NCBI GenBank assembly: GCA_030760725.1
Contig: JASWHV010000009.1
Coordinates: forward strand, 97,328,780-97,392,779
Source of the DNA: Neostapfia colusana
Lineage: Eukaryota > Streptophyta > Magnoliopsida > Poales > Poaceae
Length of the DNA stretch: 64,000 bases
Direction of reading: 5' to 3'
The number at the start of each line of letters is the position of its first letter. Positions within the stretch are counted from its first letter, which is position 1. A program made the translations under genes and the position numbers. Shown here in pieces: positions 22,841 to 34,885 of this stretch. The notes beneath the pieces are model-generated. The model ran no database searches. It was not told the origin of the DNA and saw only the letters and a list, made by a program, of their open reading frames with translations.

Positions 22841-24578
22841 TTCAGTTTTAAATAAATTCCTTATATTAAACTACCAAGTATGTATGAAAAGTATTTTTCT
22901 TCTCCATATGTGCCTTCATAATTTCTATCAACCCTAAACTGAATTCTTTGTATTTTAGAAACTCCATTTATCATTTACTAGTTTCTATATTTTCAGATTT
23001 ATATTCCTATGCATAATTGTGCACTTTATTATTAAATTAGTAATACACATTACCTAAACAGATTAGGTTCTGGTCCTAAATAATTTAATATCATATTGTG
23101 ACCTTGGCTTCTGATGTATACTATTTCATAATTATTTTCCCTATTTTTCTTTAACTATTCTTTACTTAAAAATGTGTCCCTATACTATTAAATGTGAATA
23201 ATAGATGAAACAGATTTATTTCATCCCAAAAATATATTTTTATCTCACTCCAAAGTTTTCTAAGTACTGAGAAAGTTTTTAATAAATTTGACAATTATGT
23301 TTGTCCCCCTTTTTAATTTTTAAACACTAGTTACATATTCAATTTTCTAAATTAAATACTAAACAGGGCTAAAATAATGAATTCACCCCATTACAGGGTC
23401 TATAATATTATTTTCATAATTTCCAGGGGTCTAGCTACACTTTTCAGAGGTGTTTTTCTTAATTTCTATTAAGTCCAGGGGCTAAAACTGATTTTTAAAT
23501 GAATTTACATGATTTTCTGGAGTTCCAGGGGCTAGATCTGAAGTTTCCGGGGCTAGCTCTCAATTCCAGAGAACCCCAGGGGGTAGCACGTAAGAATTCC
23601 AGTCTTTATAATGCGGGGCTGATGTGGACCGTCCGATTTTAAACCGACGGCTGAGATTATAACATCGAACCGGTACGCTGGGTTTTAAAGTCTACCGTGC
23701 GATTTAAAATAAACGGCGCACAAGCGGCCACGTCGCTCTGATCGAACGCGGGCGGCGCTGCCGGCGGCGCACGGCGGCGGGAAGCGGCGATCTTGCCGGA
23801 AACTTTCGGATCCTCGAGAATTCTGTCTAGAACTGTGATCTTATGGCATAGATCGGTAGAGGGGAGGTCAGGGATCTCACCTCGGGGGTTTTCTTGAGCT
23901 CGGGGGTCCTGGAGAGTGCTCTGCGGCGAGGTCCGAGGCAAAACCACGGCGAAGCTCGTCGGAGCTGGATTTGCACCGTAAGTCTTCGGGTTTTCTGCAC
24001 CTGCAAAGTTCCCCGGAGGCGGTGGATCAAGACCAACGAGTTAGATCAGAGTTTCCGAGCTTAGATCGGCCAGAATTCACCGGCGAAGTCTCGGTGCTCA
24101 CCGGAGTGAAAATCGGCGATCGCGTGAGGAAAACTGATCGGATCGGTGGTTTTTATAGCCGGGGGAGGGCGGTGGGTCTGTTGTGATCGAGTTGGAGTCC
24201 GCTGGGTCCGGAATTCGGCTGCGGGGACAGGTTTCCCGATCGGTTGCGATCGCACGCGCGGGAGAGAGTCCGGGGTCGCGGGGTTAGGGATGACATGCGG
24301 GTCCCACCCGTCAGCGAGGGGCAGCGCGGCGCGCGCGGGGGCGGGCTGCGCGGGGGTTTGCTGGGCCGGCTGGGGTTTCGGCCCACTGGCCAGTTTTTTT
24401 CCGGTTTTCCTTTTCTTTTTCCATTTCTTTTCTGTTTTGAGTATAATTTGAATTCCAGTTTGAATTTGAATTTTTGCAAAACATGCAACACGTCCAAAAA
24501 TTTCTAAATTCCCCTCTGAACATGGTTTATGGTTCTAAATCAAAATTTGAGTTTTGACTAAAAATTTGGGGTGTTACA

Positions 24579-26300
24579 AATCGTCCGGGAATACTTCAGG
24601 GAACTCTCGGACCACTGGAATATCTTCCAATCTGATAGTTGTGGACTGATAGACACTTGGAAGTTTTATTTCTGGACTGTCCAGAAATAATGAGTGAGAC
24701 TCGTGCACTTCTGAGTTCAAGTGCACAACTCGAAGGACGGTATCTAAAACAGCGCCGTGGCGGGTTAACCACGACATCACTAAGATGACATCGACCTTTT
24801 GTTCCTCTAAGATTATGAGAGACGTAGGGTAGACTCTACCCTCTAAGCACAATGGCGCTTTTGGGACCATCATGCTTGCTGAAATTTTCCCACCCGGTGA
24901 ACAGATCACATAAGGACTATCGGTGGGTAGTATTTGCAAGTTGTGTTTAGAAATGAAAGCTTGGCTAATAAAATTATGCGTGGCGCCTGAATCAAACAGT
25001 ACTATAGCGGGATGCTGGTGGAGTTGGAACATACCCGCAAGGATTGGCTCGCCCTCCGGCACGTCCTCAATGGCAAGCTGGTGGACAGTGCCGGGCCTAG
25101 GGTTTGCCCGCCGCGCATTAGTAGGGTTACGGGGTTGATTCCTCCCCGGAAACTGCGGTGCCACTCCGCCGCCTTGCCTCTCCGGGCAACTGCTTGTGAA
25201 GTGTCCTGGACGACCACACTTGTAACATGTGGCCGCTTCTGGTGTAGTGCTCGGGGGACGAAAGCCCGGCAAGCGCTGCTGAGGTGCATACGCACGCGGC
25301 ATCGCCCGCTGCTGCTGTTGTTGTTGTGGAGGTGGTACTGGCAGTGCCGGTCGGAAGGCCGGTGAAGAGTACGGCCGACTGCGGAACGGCATCGACCGCT
25401 GTGGTGGCTGCCAGCGTGGACCTGATGGTGGGCTATTCACCATCCGAAACTTCTGAGAAGGACCGCTTCCTTCTCCGCTGCTTTGCGGCGCGCTTCGCTT
25501 TTGCTCCGCCGCCGCTAACTCCTTGCCGGAGCCCCCCCGAACAATTGCAGCATCAATGATGTCGTTGAGGCTGCCGCGATTGAACATCGCCAACTTGTCC
25601 TTCAGGAGCGGGTTAAGCCCCTGGTAAAAGTGGTCCCGCCGCTTCTCGTCAGTATCTGCATGATATGACGCGTAAAGCGCGAGATCGTTGAACGCCCTGG
25701 AGTATTCCAGCACGTTCCGGCTCCCTTGTTGCAGGTGTAAGAACTCCTGCGTCTTCCTCTTCATCAAACCTGGCGGTATATGATAGGCCCTGAAGGCCGT
25801 CCAGAACTCCGTCCAGGTCATCACTCGGTCGGTGGGCTGTGAAGCACAGAAGTTGGCCCACCACGCGCTCGCGGATCCTTGGAGCTGCTGGACCGCGAAC
25901 TGAGTCTTGCGCTGCTCACTTATCTGGAGCAGCCCGAACTTCATCTCTATGGCGTGGAGCCAGTTGTCCGCGTCAAGGGGTTCATCCGCCCTTGAGAATA
26001 CCGGGGGATGAGTCGCCAGAAAGTCGGAGTAGGAGCTCTGTTGATCTCCTCCCGGTCTTGACGTCTCTCCGGGCGAGACGTATTGGCGATAAGCGTTTGC
26101 AGCAACTCCGTGTGCTGCTGATGTGAACCCGCCATTGCCGCGACGATGTCGGCCAATGTAACCATTGGCAGTGGCGGTGGCGGTGTTTGCTGTTGCTGTT
26201 GCTGCTGCTGTTATCCCGAGGAGTCCTCGGAAGGCTGTTGGGAGGTCTCTCCCCCTTGACTGGTACCCCCAACGTCAGGGTTGGCACGAGTACGCGTCAT
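24579..26300 (-). pseudogene. gag-protease of element F, truncated by LTR insertion
   Basis: Gag starts at ATG 26300-26298, one base after TTTGAATTTCAG. An in-frame TAA follows GEDSSG-type codons (~26215). One frame change near 26050-26080 moves the reading frame into the 456-codon stretch ending at 24579. Features in order are a gag capsid-like region (SASAWWANF, ALYASYHADTDEKRRDHFYQGL), a Gln run, an intact zinc knuckle CYKCGRPGHFTSSC, protease DSGATHNFIS and a conserved VDVIL.MSWL motif (usually GMDWL). It ends at EFPEVFPDD, where the minus LTR interrupts it. RT resumes at 1600 after about 60 missing bases. Confidence 0.88.
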
Positions 26301-26569
26301 TCTGAAATTCAAAACAGCAGCGATTAGCACATGTCTTACTTAAAATTCCATAAGCAACAGTAGGTATTGAAGTGACACATGATTAACTTGCACAACATTC
26401 ACATATATTGATAAAGCATAAACTTTATACAAGATACATTATTCTCGGGTCTCCGAGAAGTCGTGCTCATGTCGTCACTACCCATACGTACGCTACTGTC
26501 TACACGACATGTCACCTATTACAAAATTTGGGCTACACTACCCTAGCTGCCCTACATGGCAACTGTAAC
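26301..26569 (-). other. Spacer between ORF0 and gag, element F
   Basis: No coding frame. It contains GGGTAGTGTAGCC, as in element A1, and ends in a TTTGAATTTCAG acceptor-like sequence before gag. Confidence 0.5.
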
Positions 26570-27517
26570 CCCCTACTCGGAGTAGAACTCGACCTCCTGT
26601 GGGTCGTCCTCCTCCGGTACCTCTGCTGGTGGCTCTGGATCTACCACCTCTTCTCCCATCCCGGGTTCTCCCATTGCTGGAAGACCCAAGACCACCGGTA
26701 TGCCCAATACCGGAGGCACGAGGTCCTGCAAAGCATGCACCTCGTCCATAGCCTGGTTGTAGTCCTCTTCCCAGCCTTGTCCTTCCTCAATAGCGTCGTC
26801 CCACTCTTGAGCTAGGTCCTCATTCTGCTGGGTTAGGGTCTGCACCAGCTCTTGCAACGCCGCGATGTCAACACGGCTTTTCTTCTTCGCCTTCTTCAGA
26901 CGATGCAACTGATTGTGTTGTTCATTCAGTCGCTTGATCGTCGGAAGGAGCACATTGCGGAGTGCGCTGTGAGCACTCTCGAAATGATCTCCATGGCTTG
27001 TGCTCTCCTTGAGCTTGGTGGCGAGATGCTCCATATGAACAGCTTGGCTGTCCATCACAGCGTTTCCCGCCCTCATCTGGAGGCTGAGATTTGCCTCCGC
27101 GGAGTTGTACCTTGGGCAACTCGGATCTGTTGCCTCCTGGTACCTCTCTTCCCACAAATGCTGAGCCCGTCCCTCCACCGGAACGAGCGCATATGGAGTG
27201 CCCTCCATAGCCTGCATGTGTAGTTGGCAGAAACGTGACATAGTGTCATGGGCTGCCACTTGCCACATCCCTTCCGGTTGTTTTCCTCTCACCGTGACGG
27301 TGAACGGCACCCAACTGGGTGGCGTAGGTCCTGCAGGGACTTCGACATGGATTGTCCACGTCTTGTTCCCCTCTTCGCCTTCTTCCTTGGCGAAGTACTG
27401 CGGCATCTGGTTATATCCGAAATATTGAAGCATCTGCCTCAATGTTTCCGGATAGCCGCTGCGGTGAGAACAGTGGGACACCACCCACCCGTTTTCCAAT
27501 TGCTTATCTGCTGTCAT
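26570..27517 (-). CDS. ORF0 of element F, intact 314-codon ORF upstream of gag, function unknown
   Basis: The frame is open from ATG 27517 to TAG 26570. The ATG directly follows ATATTTTTACAG, a strong 3'-splice-site-like sequence. The product starts MTADKQLENGWVVSH and has an N-terminal globular-looking part with several Trp (WTIHVEVPAG, GMWQVAAHD). A long charged helical region around residues 150-255 includes a basic KKAKKKSR patch and Gln/Glu-rich coiled-coil-like segments. The C-terminus is acidic and Pro-rich (EEDDPQEVEFYSE). I see no protease, RT, zinc knuckle or membrane segment. I do not recognise the family. Its openness beside a gag with a stop and a frameshift suggests selection lasted longer on it, or chance. 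It lies between PBS and gag as in A1, so it belongs to the element and is not a host gene. Confidence 0.6.
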
Positions 27518-28996
27518 CTGTAAAAATATATTTGAGAAATGTCAAATATTTATTTAAACAGTAATCCTCTGAGTTATAATATAAGACATGTCATTGAACC
27601 CATAAAACTTGGAAACATAGTTCAAATTTTAAACAAATTTGACTGCTGATCTGCTGTTCCCATGACAGCCCTGACCAGTTTCCATATCAACCTGATTTAG
27701 ACCATGCTAAATGCAAAACCAATTCTGGAGCTCAACATAAAAGTTAAAGCTAACTTAAATATCTGTCCAGAAAGTATTTGCTTGGCCTAAGATCTGTTTT
27801 GGTTCAAAAGTTATGAGATGTCAAAGTTAACAGAATTTCTGGAGAAAATTGGACAGCACCCCCCTGCTATAGGTACTGATTTGATCTAAGAACTCCAGTT
27901 AATTATGCTACCAATCTGGCAAAAATTTCTGTTACAAAGTTGTAACCCACCTCATAAGCTTTCCAGAACTACCTCATTTGCTATTTTTGGATTTTTATGC
28001 AAGAAATTATGCTTAATTTACAGAGAGTTTACAGAGAGTCTTTACTCTGTCTTGTTTTCTGAACAGTTTCAACTCTACTGCATTTTTCGATTGGTAAAGT
28101 GATGAAACACCTCTGGACCTCAACAGAAAAGTTGTAAAGCTTTTACAAAGATTTCCATAAATGTATCATATTACCCCAACCTCGAAAGAACTCAACCTCT
28201 AACCTCTGATTAACTTCATCCTTAATTCAGCTGAAACAGAGTGCTCTGTCCTTAACAACCTATAAGTTGAAAACTTGTTAATTTTGAATATCTTGTTCAA
28301 GGGAAGGAGTTACATCAAGTTTTACTACTTTAGATCAAAACCTTCAAGTTTTAAATGAAGTTGTTCATTTAGTTGGGTGTGACGTCAATGCGTCACAAGA
28401 TTATGTCGGTACTACGTCCTCACAAAGAAAGACCTATACCGGACTTAGCCGGCTTCGTTAATTCAGTGGCACTAAACATCACTCGCACACGGATGCTACA
28501 CGTCTACCGTTTCGTGGTCAGGCTAACAGCAGAAACTCAAACAATCATCAGACTCGGCTGCACACCGAGCCCGGAATCCATACAGTTCGTACAACCGGCC
28601 GTCATCACTCGCCCGGATGTTCTCAAGCCAACCACGCCTTGAGTTACGTGTTCACATTTCAGACCACGTGACGGGGTCTCCCAAGTTGCACCATGCACGC
28701 CAGGGACAGACATTGCTCGAATACCCCAAACGACATGAAGAGTCGTAGAGGATATCAAAGCGGGTCGGGTTACCTGCCACCCGTGGGGCTCCGCCCTTCA
28801 GCTTGTGCGCACTGGTGGACAGCGCTTACGTGTACCCCCCAAGACATAAACGTCCCGAGATACACGATTTTTTGACATAGACTAGTTTAGTATGCCACTT
28901 TCTATACACTAATAACATCCTTATACGGGCTACTAACTCGTTCCTCACTGGATTTTTGAAAAAGATGACCTTTTTAGTGCGTTAAACCTCAAGCGA
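27518..28996 (-). other. Untranslated leader of element F
   Basis: About 1.5 kb between PBS and ORF0, AT-rich in its ORF0-proximal half, with no supported ORF. It ends at the acceptor-like ACAG before ORF0, consistent with an intron if the RNA is spliced. A GC-richer part (28380-28860) resembles nothing else in the window. Confidence 0.55.
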
Positions 28997-29008
28997 GCTC
29001 TGATACCA
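28997..29008 (-). other. Primer-binding site of element F
   Basis: On the minus strand TGGTATCAGAGC lies four bases after the LTR end GTGTCA (29013). Initiator-Met tRNA type. Confidence 0.9.
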
Positions 29009-29682
29009 GCGCTGACACGACCCCACGGTCTTGTCGAGCCAGGATCACGCTGAGGGGTGCTGCGTTGCACAGCACCGTATAACACACGTCAAAGGTACAA
29101 AACGGAAGCGAAATTTTATTACATAAACAAGTTATGAACATGTTTACATCAAAATAAGTTCAGTCTACACTCGCGGGCGTAGACTAAGCATCAAGTGCAC
29201 GTTCAGCCCTTGAATGTGTCCTTGCTAGCACACACGCACACTAACTCTGCGGCGTGCACGACTCCCACTCGACGGGGTTCCCCTCCTGGGGTTCCGTCTC
29301 GTCTTCGGGAGTCCCTTCCTCATAGAACCCTGCAAAAGCTTCAAACACAAGCAGTGAGCACGAAGGCTCAGCAAGTCTGACCCGTCTCACCTAAACATGG
29401 AACTTCTACATGAGGGTTGATGGGTACATGGGGTAAAATCATTTGCGAAGGACTCGCCTAATTAGTAGAACCTTACTTTCAAGTTTTAGCAACAGGTTGT
29501 GGAGAACCTTACGCTAAGGCACATGAGAGAGCCGCAATCAAATAAGAAACACATTTCTCCCATGTACTTTGCCCAAAGTTGAAAAGAACTTTAGTTAGCT
29601 CTAAACTACAGCAATTCATTAGCAATCAAGTCCATCTTTCAATCAGCAACATTTTAACATGTGACTAGCCTGTTCTTCTATG

Positions 29683-29754
29683 TCACGGTACAGTGAACAA
29701 GTGGTACTCACTGACCGTGAGGGACGGCGATTATAATCGATTTACACCTGCAGG
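29683..29754 (-). other. Palindrome module and hairpin in LTR of element F
   Basis: Minus-strand order is CCTGCAGG (29754-29747), then CGATTATAATCG (29739-29728, perfect 12-bp dyad), then a 38-bp inverted repeat (29720-29683) with arms TCACGGT/ACCGTGA and CAGTGA/TCACTG. Order and the linker GTGTAAA between the first two match families B and C. Confidence 0.75.
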
Positions 29755-30418
29755 GTTACCCGAACAACCCGTCACGTACGCCCGTACTCGATGTTGCCTA
29801 CAACAACCATCACGGACGCCGTACGCAACCACCTTTTGCCCGTCAGCCAAATATTGAACCGGTCCCATCGTCCCGAGCAAGAGGTCTCTGCACGCGCATC
29901 TCAGTGCCGCCAGCCGATTTACACCTCAAGCTCTCAACCTACCCTCTGAACGACGGGCAATGCCTCAATACCCAGCTACCCGAGTTACATCAGTTTCCCG
30001 GTTCCCATATAGCCGGTAGGTCTTCGGTACTGTTCTAGCTTGTTCAACAGGCCCGCACACGGCTCGGTCCTCAATCGACACAAGCGGAGCTACAGCACAC
30101 AGGCCCCAAAGTCCTGTTGCCCTTACTCTCCGCTTGGTCTCATTTTCTTGCCATGTGTTTCATGTGCTATCACTACCCGAGTCGAGTGCCTCTAGCCTAT
30201 GCTCGCGAATAGTTCCAACTACTCGACTTGTACCGAATCCTACACTAACTTAGCATTGCAGTAGCTAACGAGGTTTGTAATCCTAAACCCAACCCGTGGT
30301 TTTTTTGGCTATGCATTTGGGTTTCCAAACAAGACTCTAATGCAGAGAATAATAGTATTCAAAGATGTGCTCAAAACAATAAACATTTGTGAAAAGGTTA
30401 ATGCAAACCGGAGCTTGC

Positions 30419-30499
30419 CTTGCTGCTCTTGGTTGTAGGCTAGCTGTTCCTCCGGAGTAATGAAGTCTAGGACTTCGGGTTCCTCCTCGACCTTAGCGA
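30419..30499 (-). other. Exon-like 81-bp block in LTR of element F
   Basis: On the minus strand it follows CATGTAG and is followed by CAAG|GCAAGC. It is 81 bp. The frame from its third base is open and rich in Glu and Gln (KVEEEPEVLDF). Confidence 0.5.
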
Positions 30500-32837
30500 C
30501 TACATGATAGAAGTAATACATGTATTAATTTAAATGCAGTTGTATTTACTTTCAATCTTGTAAAGTCTATAACTCTTACTAGACAAGCCCAATGACTGTG
30601 AAATTTTTACTGTGGCTTGGTCACAACCTAAACAGAGACTTGGTCAAGTTTTAGTTGCAGCAAAGCTCATTTGAGCCCTCCACAATTAATTATGCACTTG
30701 ACCTTAATTGAAGGCTTTTAGGGTGTTCTAAAGATTTTCATGAAACAAACTATGACTTTCTGAAAACTAGATTTTCAGAGGGTTCTGATGGAGTTGGTCT
30801 CACTTAATTTAAAGGTTCCTAGCTAAAGATATGAGCTAAACAATTCCTGGAAAAATTCTGAAAATGTTTCTGAACATTTTCTATTTTCACTGGAACAGTT
30901 TCACTAATCACACCATTAGGTGAATCAAATGAGCTCAAATGGATCTGAAATTTTTATGGTAGTTCAGAGATATTTTGGTGAACATCCCAGCAAAATTTCA
31001 GGATTTTCCTCAAAAGTATTCTCCAGTTAAAATTCCAAACATTTTAAATTTGAGGAATTAATTCTGGAGAATTAAGAATTTTCATGAAGTGAAACTTGAT
31101 TTGCTGGAAAGTGCTCATAGATCTGAATCCAGCAAAATTTGGTTACTCGATTTGGAGCTTTCTAACCAAAGTTATGAGGATTTGAAGTTTGAAGGAAATA
31201 TGAAAATCGGGGAAAAGTTTAAACTCGCGCATGGGCCCCGGGGACACGCGTCGCACGCCGAGGCGACAGCACACTGCGGCCCACAAGGATTTTGCGCGCC
31301 AGCACACCCAATCCCCGCCGCAGCCCGATCCCGATTCAAAATATCGGCCGCTGACAGCTGGGATCCACCCCCTTCTTCAACCTCGTGACGCCCGCGCTCT
31401 GCCGCTGAGGGACCTTGCCGGAGAGCTCGCCGCCGGCTTCTGTACAGCTCCAAACTTCACGATCCTGGCCGCCCCTGCCTACTTTCACTCGGGGAACAGG
31501 ATTCTAGGATCAGCTACTCATGACAATGGCCAGGTACATGGTCGGCGACGAGCCGCCACCTCGGAAAGACTTCGGCCATGTCGGCTGACTTCCCTAGCAC
31601 CTCAACTACTCGAGGAACCGGTCGGGAAGCATCAGTGGACCTCAGGGAAGGTCGACATGAGCTTGAGGCAGCTCGGGGAAGGCCCGAAGTAGGTCCTCAC
31701 CGTGCGCCCGATGCCTCCCGTTTATTCCGCCATTGGTAAACCTCGAATTACGCCGGGTACAGAGGTTCTCCGGCCAAGGGTTGTGAAGGCAACTTGTGTG
31801 TTACCGTGTCTAGTTTGTGTGAGAGCGGATTGAGGCCCTCTAATCCTTTCTAGGGCACGAATTCAACGGAATCGCACCCGAAGGTCGTTCTGCACACAGA
31901 AAGGGGAAAACTGGGAATTCGCCACCGGTGAGCAATCACTCGGGCTGTGGCTCGGGGGTGAGCAGCACCGGTCACCAGCGCGTCCAAGGGTGCCTTGGCT
32001 CGGGCGTGACAACGCCCTGGTTGGGATGTCCACGGGAGCCAGAGGTGCGGCGGTTCTAAGTCACCGAATTGATCTTTCGGCACAGCAGATATCAATCGGT
32101 TTCAACTGAATTCTAGCAGCGGGGAAGACGGAGGAAGGTCTCTAGTACCTGCCGTGGCTCGGGAGGGGACGGAGGAATCTGTGATCGGCGCTCTCCGATC
32201 GATTCCGAGCTGCGGAAAGTTTCTGCCGGCGCTGAGTTCTTGCGGGGAAGAAACGGGCGATGCTTCGGCCGAGGAGGGGGGAAGGCGCCTTAAGAAGGCT
32301 CTGCACCGCCTCACGCCCGCGCGTGGCCAAGCAGCTGCTGGCGCGGCGGCTCCCCTCGGTGGCGATCGCAGCGGTGGCTCGGTTAACCGAGTGAGAATGT
32401 TTCAGTCGGTTTGATTTGGAGTAGTGGCTGACATGTGGGTCCCACTTCCAATTTTAACCTCTGAAATTTACTCCTAATCACTGTTGTAAACAGTGAGCCC
32501 CATAATACCCCTGGTAATTCAAATTATTCACCCATGGGCCATTTGAATTGATCAAAGTTCAAATTGGGTTTGGTTTGAATGAATTTCAGCACAAGTTCAG
32601 TTTTGAAATTCAAATAAAGTTTGAATTTCCCCCACTTAGCTTATGTCAAGATCAACTCCAAATGGAGTGAAAATTGGTGTGTGGGCTCACAAAAATGTGC
32701 TGAGTAAGAATATGCCTCCCACTTTTAAATTCATGGGATAAAAACAGTTTGAATTTGAATGTGGTTTCAAACTGCCCTCTTTCTAGTTATACCCAAAATG
32801 ACCTCAAAAAGGTTTTGAATTTGGATGACACTTGACA

Positions 32838-33399
32838 TGGACATCCTTAGCAATGTGTAGGAGTTTTCATATGTCCAGCCCCTCTATATCACATGTGGGA
32901 AATACCCCTTTTGCAATATGTGAGTTTGTTCTCTAATGAGCATGTTGATGGTGGTTACTTGCTCTTCATTTGTGTTCATCAACTTTCCTCAAATGAGGTG
33001 TGTGGTGTGGTGATGAACACTTCAATTGTGTGTCAAAAACTTAGACCCTTACATTCACGGTCATTGAATTTGTGGTTTCTGATCTACACGAGTTTCTTTG
33101 CAGTATTCCAGAACTGTTTTTCTCGCGTAGGACAGATTGACCTTTGTTCGATCTTTGGATCGTAACTTGAGTTTCTCTCAACGGATTTTCATGATTCTTG
33201 TTGTTACATCTTCGTGACTTGATTCTCTACAATGTATACTAGTTTTGTCACAGTTGAACACGTTTAGATTAGTCGCACACACAGTTTCTTTAACAGATCG
33301 GTTTCCTGCTGAGGGGTGTTTTGTTGCTTCCGCTGAAAAGTTTTTATCTACCATTCACCCCCCTCTGGTAGCTTTACACATGTACTTCGATCCTACACA
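32838..33399 (+). repeat. Probable Ty1/Copia LTR 3' end fragment
   Basis: The segment ends ACCATTCACCCCCCTCTGG, about 25 bp, then CGATCCTACA. This ending is typical of SIRE/Maximus-type Copia LTRs. No PBS follows; the next base belongs to a family A-like LTR. The left boundary is not visible to me, so the start is arbitrary. Confidence 0.5.
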
Positions 33400-34885
33400 A
33401 GGAAACAAGATAATAAAAATCTAGGGAAACTTCCAAGCATGGGTTTCATAGTTCAATTGACAATGCAAATAGTTCTAGCTACACATCCTAGCTTAGGTGC
33501 AAAGTGGTCAAGGACACTTGCCTTCTTCCTGCTGCTCCGGAAATGGAAAGTCTTGATCTTGGAAAGTGAGAACCGGCTCTGGGGCTGGTTCTACTCATGC
33601 CACATACATATAGCAAAATAAAATAGCATTCCATAATAAACCATCCACACATACACTTATGCAAGTCATACATACATACATACATACACATTGCATTATT
33701 TTATTTATTTAGCTTAAAATTATCAAAGTCTACACATATATATGATACTCTTGGGTGGCTCATGGTGAAATTGTCAATTTTAACTTCATGTGATGTTCCT
33801 ACTAATTTTTTTTGGGGTGTGGTGTGCATATATATTACATTTAAATTTCCCTTTTAGCCAAACTTCAAACTACATGAGTGCGATTTAAAATGGGGTACGC
33901 TGGCTTTTAATTTCGACCGTGCGATTTAAAATGGACGCGCCACATTGTGCCACATCACTCCAGCCGAAAAAATATAACGCATGGCGGCGCCCGGCGGCGG
34001 AGGCGATGATCTCGCCGGCGAGGTCTCGGATCTTCGTCTACACATGCTAAGACTCGGATTTCTCGGCATAATTTGGCAGAGGGGAGGTAGGGGAGCTCAC
34101 CTAGGCTATTTTCTTGGACCCGAAGAACTCGGAAACCAGTCGGCGACGAGGACAGGCGGTGGCGACTTGCTATGCTCGTCGGAGTGGCAGTAGGGACGGT
34201 GATTCCTTCGGGCTTTCAGGTCGTGAAGCTTCCCTGAGGTTTAGAGATAGCGTAGCTATGGTTAGGGTGGATCGAAACCGAGTAATTTGAGGGTTTCAGT
34301 GGAGAGCGGTGGCATCTTCTTACTGGCAAGCATCGGGATGGTTGTTTCTAGCGATGTTTCTCCCCGGGAACGGCGTCTACGGCTTGTGCACGGTGCTGCG
34401 GAGGTGTGAGGCCAGTTAGACGGGAAGGAACGGCACTGTACAGAGAAAAATTCGGATTTTTGGCGGCATCTTACCGAGAACGATGGCGAGAGCGTGCGAG
34501 GAGAAGTTGGGGCCGGGTATTGCTTAGATCGGGGAGGAGGAGGGTGGGGGAGGTTGAGATCATGTGGTTTGTGCGTGGAGAAACCGGACTCGTGGGGTTG
34601 TGGCGAAGAATTTGAGCGCGGGCGGCGTGCGGTGTTCAGGCACGGGAGAAACGGGGTGGCGGTTGGTGTTGAAGACGGTGCTGACAGCTGGGGTCCGCGC
34701 TGCAGTGAGAGGAGGGGAGGAGAGAAGGAGTGCGGCGGGTCGGGCTGAGCGTGTGCTGAATGAGCCGCCCCGTTGGATTTCGGCCCAGTGACAAGTTTTT
34801 CTTTTCCTTTTCCTTTTCTGTTTCCCCACTTCAAATTAGAATCCCAATTCCAACTTTTGAGTTTTTGAAACTTTTGGGTGTTACA
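33400..34885 (-). repeat. Minus-strand LTR, family A-like, 3'-truncated, inserted in element E pol
   Basis: On the minus strand it begins TGTAACACCCAAAAG at 34885. It keeps the GGCC-rich promoter, a donor-like CTAG|GTGAGC near 34100, and the 69-bp exon-like block (33590-33522), and ends near 33400 where the Copia fragment begins. It is clearly diverged from the LTRs at 1601-24578. Integrase of element E starts right after it (first bases AAAGA). Confidence 0.8.
33522..33590 (-). other. Exon-like 69-bp block in truncated LTR
   Basis: Bounded on the minus strand by GAGTAG and AAG|GCAAGT. Length is kept at 69 bp although the LTR is diverged. Confidence 0.45.

Larger units (their letters stand above)
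21691..24578 (-). repeat. Minus-strand LTR, family A subtype III, 3'-truncated
   Basis: Reading the minus strand from 24578 it begins TGTAACACCCC. The promoter is at 24480-24150 (TATAAAAA near 24156), the donor-like GAG|GTGAGA near 23880, then an AT-rich stretch, an exon-like block at 22573-22505 and palindromes at 21763-21723. It breaks off at about 21691, just past the palindromes. It sits in the gag-pol of element F: the protease frame runs into it at 24579. No target duplication can be matched because its other end is lost. Confidence 0.9.
29013..32837 (-). repeat. 5' LTR of element F (far boundary uncertain)
   Basis: The PBS-proximal end is clear (minus strand ...GGGTCGTGTCA at 29013). 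The far end is not: TGTCAAGTGTCATCC reading from 32837, or TGTCCATG from 32843, are candidates, giving about 3.8 kb. It shares with families A and B a palindrome module (29683-29754), an exon-like block (30419-30499) and a TGACATGTGGGTCCCA promoter-side motif (~32435, also a motif of family A). A GC-rich part at 31230-32400 fits the promoter and leader position. It has no copy elsewhere in the window, so an inserted foreign segment within it cannot be excluded. Confidence 0.7.

Noticed and set aside
26408..27564. Plus-strand ORFs opposite F ORF0 and its spacer
   Set aside because: They are shadows of the 314-codon minus ORF and the spacer. None has better start context or composition.
28373..28875. 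Two plus-strand ORFs in the F leader
   Set aside because: They are short, antisense to the element, without domain features, and lie in a region predicted untranslated.
33668..33690. Short CATA repeats as a telomere- or satellite-like sequence
   Set aside because: Only about six tetramers, an ordinary microsatellite in an AT-rich LTR part.
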